A DNA stretch of 64,000 bases from JAALLB01 sp964502215 (GTDB lineage: Bacteria > Pseudomonadota > Alphaproteobacteria > Rhizobiales > Rhizobiaceae), in contig CAZCUN010000001.1 of assembly GCA_964502215.1 (NCBI GenBank), forward strand, positions 1 to 64,000, given 5' to 3'. A model generated the notes under the pieces. It saw only the letters and a list, made by a program, of their open reading frames with translations. It was not told where the DNA came from and ran no database searches. Shown here piece after piece: positions 61,637 through 64,000 of this stretch (the stretch's first letter is position 1; every line of letters starts with the position of its first letter). A program made the position numbers and the translations under genes.

Positions 61637-61653
61637 GTTAACCATAAATTAAC
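61637..61653 (+). promoter_or_regulatory. CtrA-type box GTTAA-N7-TTAAC
   Basis: TTAA (61638-61641), spacer CCATAAA and TTAAC (61649-61653) match the CtrA consensus, with G at 61637 making it symmetric. It ends 35 bases before ATG 61689, exactly as the box before the FeeM/LuxI-like gene does. It lies directly after the terminator of the previous gene, where a promoter is needed. Confidence 0.6.
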
Positions 61654-61688
61654 CCGACTCATTGCAATCCTTATCAAAAGGGGTTGTG

Positions 61689-62231
61689 ATGACCAAAGAG
61701 AATTGGCTACATGTATTATATGTTAGGCATTTAGCGTTGCTATATGTGACGCTATTTGTGTTTGTCGTCTTACCTTTTGTTTTGGTTGCTCAAGCTTTTG
61801 CTACGATAGATAATACGGTAACCGTAACAGGTTCTTCGCCAACAGGGACTGATGATGTTGTCGCAACGGCTGATGAAAACGTGGATGTCGTTGATGCCGT
61901 TAATAATCTTACGATTGTTAAAACAGCCATATTAAATGATGAAATTTTAGATGATGATTTTGCTGAAGCTGGCGAGACAATCACATATACTTTTGATGTA
62001 ACCAATAGCGGTAATGTTACGCTTACTAATGTTGCGGTGAACGATACAACCAACGCAACCAATGGTCCTGTTGTACCTGCAAATGAAGTGATTTTTGCAG
62101 ATAATGGAACGTTATCTGATTCAAACGATACTAGCAGTGATGGAAGCTGGGACAGTCTTGCCCCAGGCGACACTGTGCGATTTAGCGCGACATACACAGT
62201 CACTCAGACTGACGTTGATACATTAAACTAA
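61689..62231 (+). CDS. Secreted DUF11/DUF7507-type repeat protein 2
   Basis: A 180-residue exported protein with the signal peptide ending after VAQAFA (residue 38). The mature N-terminus is TIDNTVTVTGSSP, followed by DDVVATADENVDVVDA, and then one module (LTIVKTAILNDEILD; AGETITYTFDVTNSGNVTLTNV; WDSLAPGDTVRFSATYTV). It ends TQTDVDTLN. It is therefore the minimal form: one donor-like strand pair plus one module lacking those strands. The start ATG 61689 has AAGGGG upstream and is preferred over 61662. No anchor or enzyme motif is visible. Confidence 0.85.
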   Translation: MTKENWLHVLYVRHLALLYVTLFVFVVLPFVLVAQAFATIDNTVTVTGSSPTGTDDVVATADENVDVVDAVNNLTIVKTAILNDEILDDDFAEAGETITYTFDVTNSGNVTLTNVAVNDTTNATNGPVVPANEVIFADNGTLSDSNDTSSDGSWDSLAPGDTVRFSATYTVTQTDVDTLN

Positions 62232-62249
62232 CGAAGGATAGGGGAATAA

Positions 62250-62345
62250 ATGAGTATTTATTTTATAGCACTTTTCTCTTTATTTTCGAAATTATCGAAA
62301 TATTCAAATAGGGGAAAACAATATGAAACCGTTGAATTTACCTAA
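62250..62345 (+). CDS. Possible small leader ORF before DUF11-type gene 3
   Basis: A 31-codon frame (MSIYFIALFSLFSKLSKYSN...) starts five bases after the strong ribosome-site match AGGGGA and runs 23 bases into the next gene in another frame. It begins hydrophobic. It could be a leader peptide whose translation affects the next start, or a chance frame. There is no homology evidence. Confidence 0.25.
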   Translation: MSIYFIALFSLFSKLSKYSNRGKQYETVEFT

Positions 62346-63273
62346 AATTACTGGCTTGAAAGGGTTAAGTGTATCATCGCTTGCGCTTGCAACGGCAGTT
62401 GGTGCAGTGACACCTGCATGGTCAACGATTGATAATACAGCGGTAGCAGTTGGTACGTTCCAAGCAGCAGATGATACAACGTCTGCACCTGATACAGCTA
62501 ATGTTCCTGTGCTTCAGGTTCGTGAATTGAGTATTGTAAAATCAGTTTTCACAACCCCTTCAACTGGGTTGGGTACAGATACGGTCAATACGGATGAAGG
62601 TGACACAATTGTTTACCGATATACCATTACAAATGATGGTTCTGTTACGGAGAATAACGTTGCGCCAACAGATGTAGGGCCAACATTTAATGGGCAGACT
62701 GCCGTAAATGCATTGGGTGCCTTCTCGGAAATAACTGGCGCGGGGGCTGGCACTGGTGATGCTGCAACGCTTGCACCAGGTGAGACAGTTGTATTTGAAG
62801 CAACTTATACATTAGCTGAACTTGATGTTCTAAATGCTGCTGGTGTGACGGATGGTGTCTCTAACGTTGCAACCGCTACTTCAGACGATGTTCCAAATTC
62901 TCCACCATCTCCGCCAGCAATAACAGAAATTCCAGCAGTTCCTTTACTTGAGATTGCTAAAGTTGCGGTTCTTAATGATGAAACGAACGCAGACGGGCTT
63001 GCTGAAGCTGGTGAAACAATCACCTACACATATACCGTCACGAACTCAGGCAACGTAGCGCTTACGAATGTAGGAATTCAAGATACGCACGAAGGTGCTC
63101 TTCTTACTGGCGCTGATCTTCCAGTGGGTGAGACTATTATTACAGAAGGTTTGCTTGGGCCATCAGACATTGGGGTTGCAAATGATGGTGTGATTGACAC
63201 GCTTGAAGCAGGCGCAACGGCAACCTTTACAGTGACATTAACAGTTACTCAGGACGAAGTGGACGACGGCTAA
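62323..63273 (+). CDS. Secreted DUF11/DUF7507-type repeat protein 3
   Basis: A 316-residue exported protein with the signal peptide ending after TPAWS (residue 34). The mature start is TIDNTAVAVGTF..., followed by two modules (ELSIVKSVF...; LLEIAKVAVLNDETN). The internal junction VSNVATATSDDVP resembles the N-terminal strand. It ends LTVTQDEVDDG, again at the point where that strand would follow. TAGGGGAAAAC (62309-62319) supplies the ribosome site. It has the same build as its neighbours but differs enough in sequence that the copies are not recent duplicates. Confidence 0.85.
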   Translation: MKPLNLPKITGLKGLSVSSLALATAVGAVTPAWSTIDNTAVAVGTFQAADDTTSAPDTANVPVLQVRELSIVKSVFTTPSTGLGTDTVNTDEGDTIVYRYTITNDGSVTENNVAPTDVGPTFNGQTAVNALGAFSEITGAGAGTGDAATLAPGETVVFEATYTLAELDVLNAAGVTDGVSNVATATSDDVPNSPPSPPAITEIPAVPLLEIAKVAVLNDETNADGLAEAGETITYTYTVTNSGNVALTNVGIQDTHEGALLTGADLPVGETIITEGLLGPSDIGVANDGVIDTLEAGATATFTVTLTVTQDEVDDG

Positions 63274-63303
63274 GGCTGTAGTTTTAGGGGAAAACTTTAA
63301 TAG

Positions 63304-64000
63304 ATGAAGCATTTGCGCTCCGATATTAATATGAAGCCAAACTGGCTGAAACGCAGACTTTGTTCTGCGTTTCAACTGTTTATGGCTTTTGTATTTTTTA
63401 TGGCGCAAGTGCACGCTTCTCAAGCTGCAATTGATAATGATGCGCGTGCAGTTGGGGTGTTTAATGGTTCTGCTGTTTTTGCACCAATAAGCTCACAATC
63501 AGTGCCTGTTATCCCTGCAACGCCTGCGCTTGGGGTAGCAAAATCTGGTGTCTTAAATGACGATGATGGTACACCTGGTCTGAGCGCTGGCGATAGTATT
63601 TCTTATACTGTTACAGTTACAAACCCTGGCAATGTATCGCTTACGGGTATTACAGTTGATGATCCTTTAGTGGCGCTGACGTTACAATCTGGTGATCTTG
63701 ATGCTGACTTCCGTTTGGATACGAATGAAAGCTGGATTTACACTGGCGATTATATCATCACAGCTTTTGATCTTGCTACAAATGGTGGTGGCGATGGTGA
63801 TATTGATAATACGGTAACTGCTGATAGTAATGAGACACCGCCACAGACGGCCTCTCAGCAGACACCTATTAATCCAGATGTTTCTATTCTCGTTGATAAA
63901 ACGGGTACGTTAAATGATGATGATGGTATTGCTGGTGTAACGGCTGGTGACACAATTGACTATGTTATTACAGTTGAAAATAACGGCGTTGCGAACCTTA
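63304..64000 (+). CDS. Secreted DUF11/DUF7507-type repeat protein 4 (partial)
   Basis: An open frame from ATG 63304 to the window edge (232 codons seen, no stop). It opens with a signal peptide (FQLFMAFVFFMAQVHASQAA), and the mature part begins near AIDNDARAVGVFNGS. Module 1 begins LGVAKSGVLNDDDGTPGLSAGD, has SISYTVTVTNPGNVSLTGIT, and closes with the intact strands DIDNTVTADSNETPPQ. Module 2 starts ISILV-like (VSILVDKTGTLNDDDGIAGV) and is cut at VENNGVANL. TAGGGGAAAAC recurs at 63285-63295, though 8 bases from the ATG. It may be a much longer adhesin-like protein. Confidence 0.8.
   Translation, partial: MKHLRSDINMKPNWLKRRLCSAFQLFMAFVFFMAQVHASQAAIDNDARAVGVFNGSAVFAPISSQSVPVIPATPALGVAKSGVLNDDDGTPGLSAGDSISYTVTVTNPGNVSLTGITVDDPLVALTLQSGDLDADFRLDTNESWIYTGDYIITAFDLATNGGGDGDIDNTVTADSNETPPQTASQQTPINPDVSILVDKTGTLNDDDGIAGVTAGDTIDYVITVENNGVANL

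Noticed and set aside
61136..62203. Antisense open frames across the DUF11-type genes (61136-61444 and 61790-62203)
   Set aside because: They are Ser/Thr/Ala-rich shadows of the repeat codons on the other strand. The plus-strand genes have signal peptides, ribosome sites and a terminator.

Overview
The window reads as chromosome of an alphaproteobacterium, most likely a low-GC marine or host-associated member of the Hyphomicrobiales (Rhizobiales) or a close relative. The reasons are conserved neighbourhoods as I know them from that group: mtgA-rpmF, hisC-tyrC-DUF2125, plsC-ydcF-ftsX-ftsE with a zinc-ribbon protein and hpt, TIGR02302-lysA-lptM-argH-tlpA, etfA-etfB with a rhomboid protease, PduO-type adenosyltransferase and twin-TM protein, and gluQRS-priA-transaldolase-xerC. 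Three full matches to the CtrA box (TTAA-N7-TTAAC), typical of this class, lie in intergenic DNA. I found no rRNA, tRNA, CRISPR array, insertion sequence or prophage.

Layout. 1-10.4 kb: methylmalonate-semialdehyde dehydrogenase with a divergent LysR regulator, a TSUP exporter, prenyl diphosphate synthase, peptidoglycan glycosyltransferase, ribosomal protein L32, a GlcG-like protein, gamma-glutamyltransferase, ispG and a glyoxalase II. 10.4-26 kb: methyltransferase, hisC-tyrC, lipid and envelope genes, ftsEX, hpt, the Gln-rich TIGR02302 protein, lysA, argH and a TlpA thioredoxin. 26-38 kb: electron-transfer flavoprotein, rhomboid, cobalamin adenosyltransferase, SDR, gluQRS, priA, transaldolase, an inserted Fic gene with its own palindromic operator, xerC and a TraB/GumN protein. 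38-51 kb: a large MscS channel, an acetyltransferase-flippase pair, TusA, a CobW GTPase, a DD-carboxypeptidase, an M20 amidohydrolase, a Crp/Fnr regulator, a second TSUP exporter and a GGDEF-EAL protein. 51-60 kb: a FeeM/LuxI-like acyl synthase behind a CtrA box, TRAP permeases without a binding protein, glutaryl-CoA dehydrogenase, two EamA transporters around a haloalkane dehalogenase, an RDD protein and a choline dehydrogenase.

60.4-64 kb is the most unusual part: four consecutive same-strand genes for secreted DUF11/DUF7507-type beta-sandwich proteins, the last cut by the window edge. In each, the residues just after the predicted signal peptide (IDNT...) match the last strands of the repeat module. 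The three complete proteins stop exactly where those strands would follow. This looks like a circularly permuted module, and suggests head-to-tail assembly by strand donation, i.e. a possible undescribed surface fibre. The second gene has a CtrA box at the same distance from its start codon as the box before the FeeM-like synthase, so surface assembly and lipid signalling may share cell-cycle or lifestyle control.

Gene packing is tight. Several convergent pairs share a 4-base stop overlap, many operons have 1-8 base overlaps, and several promoter regions carry perfect palindromes that I list as likely operators.
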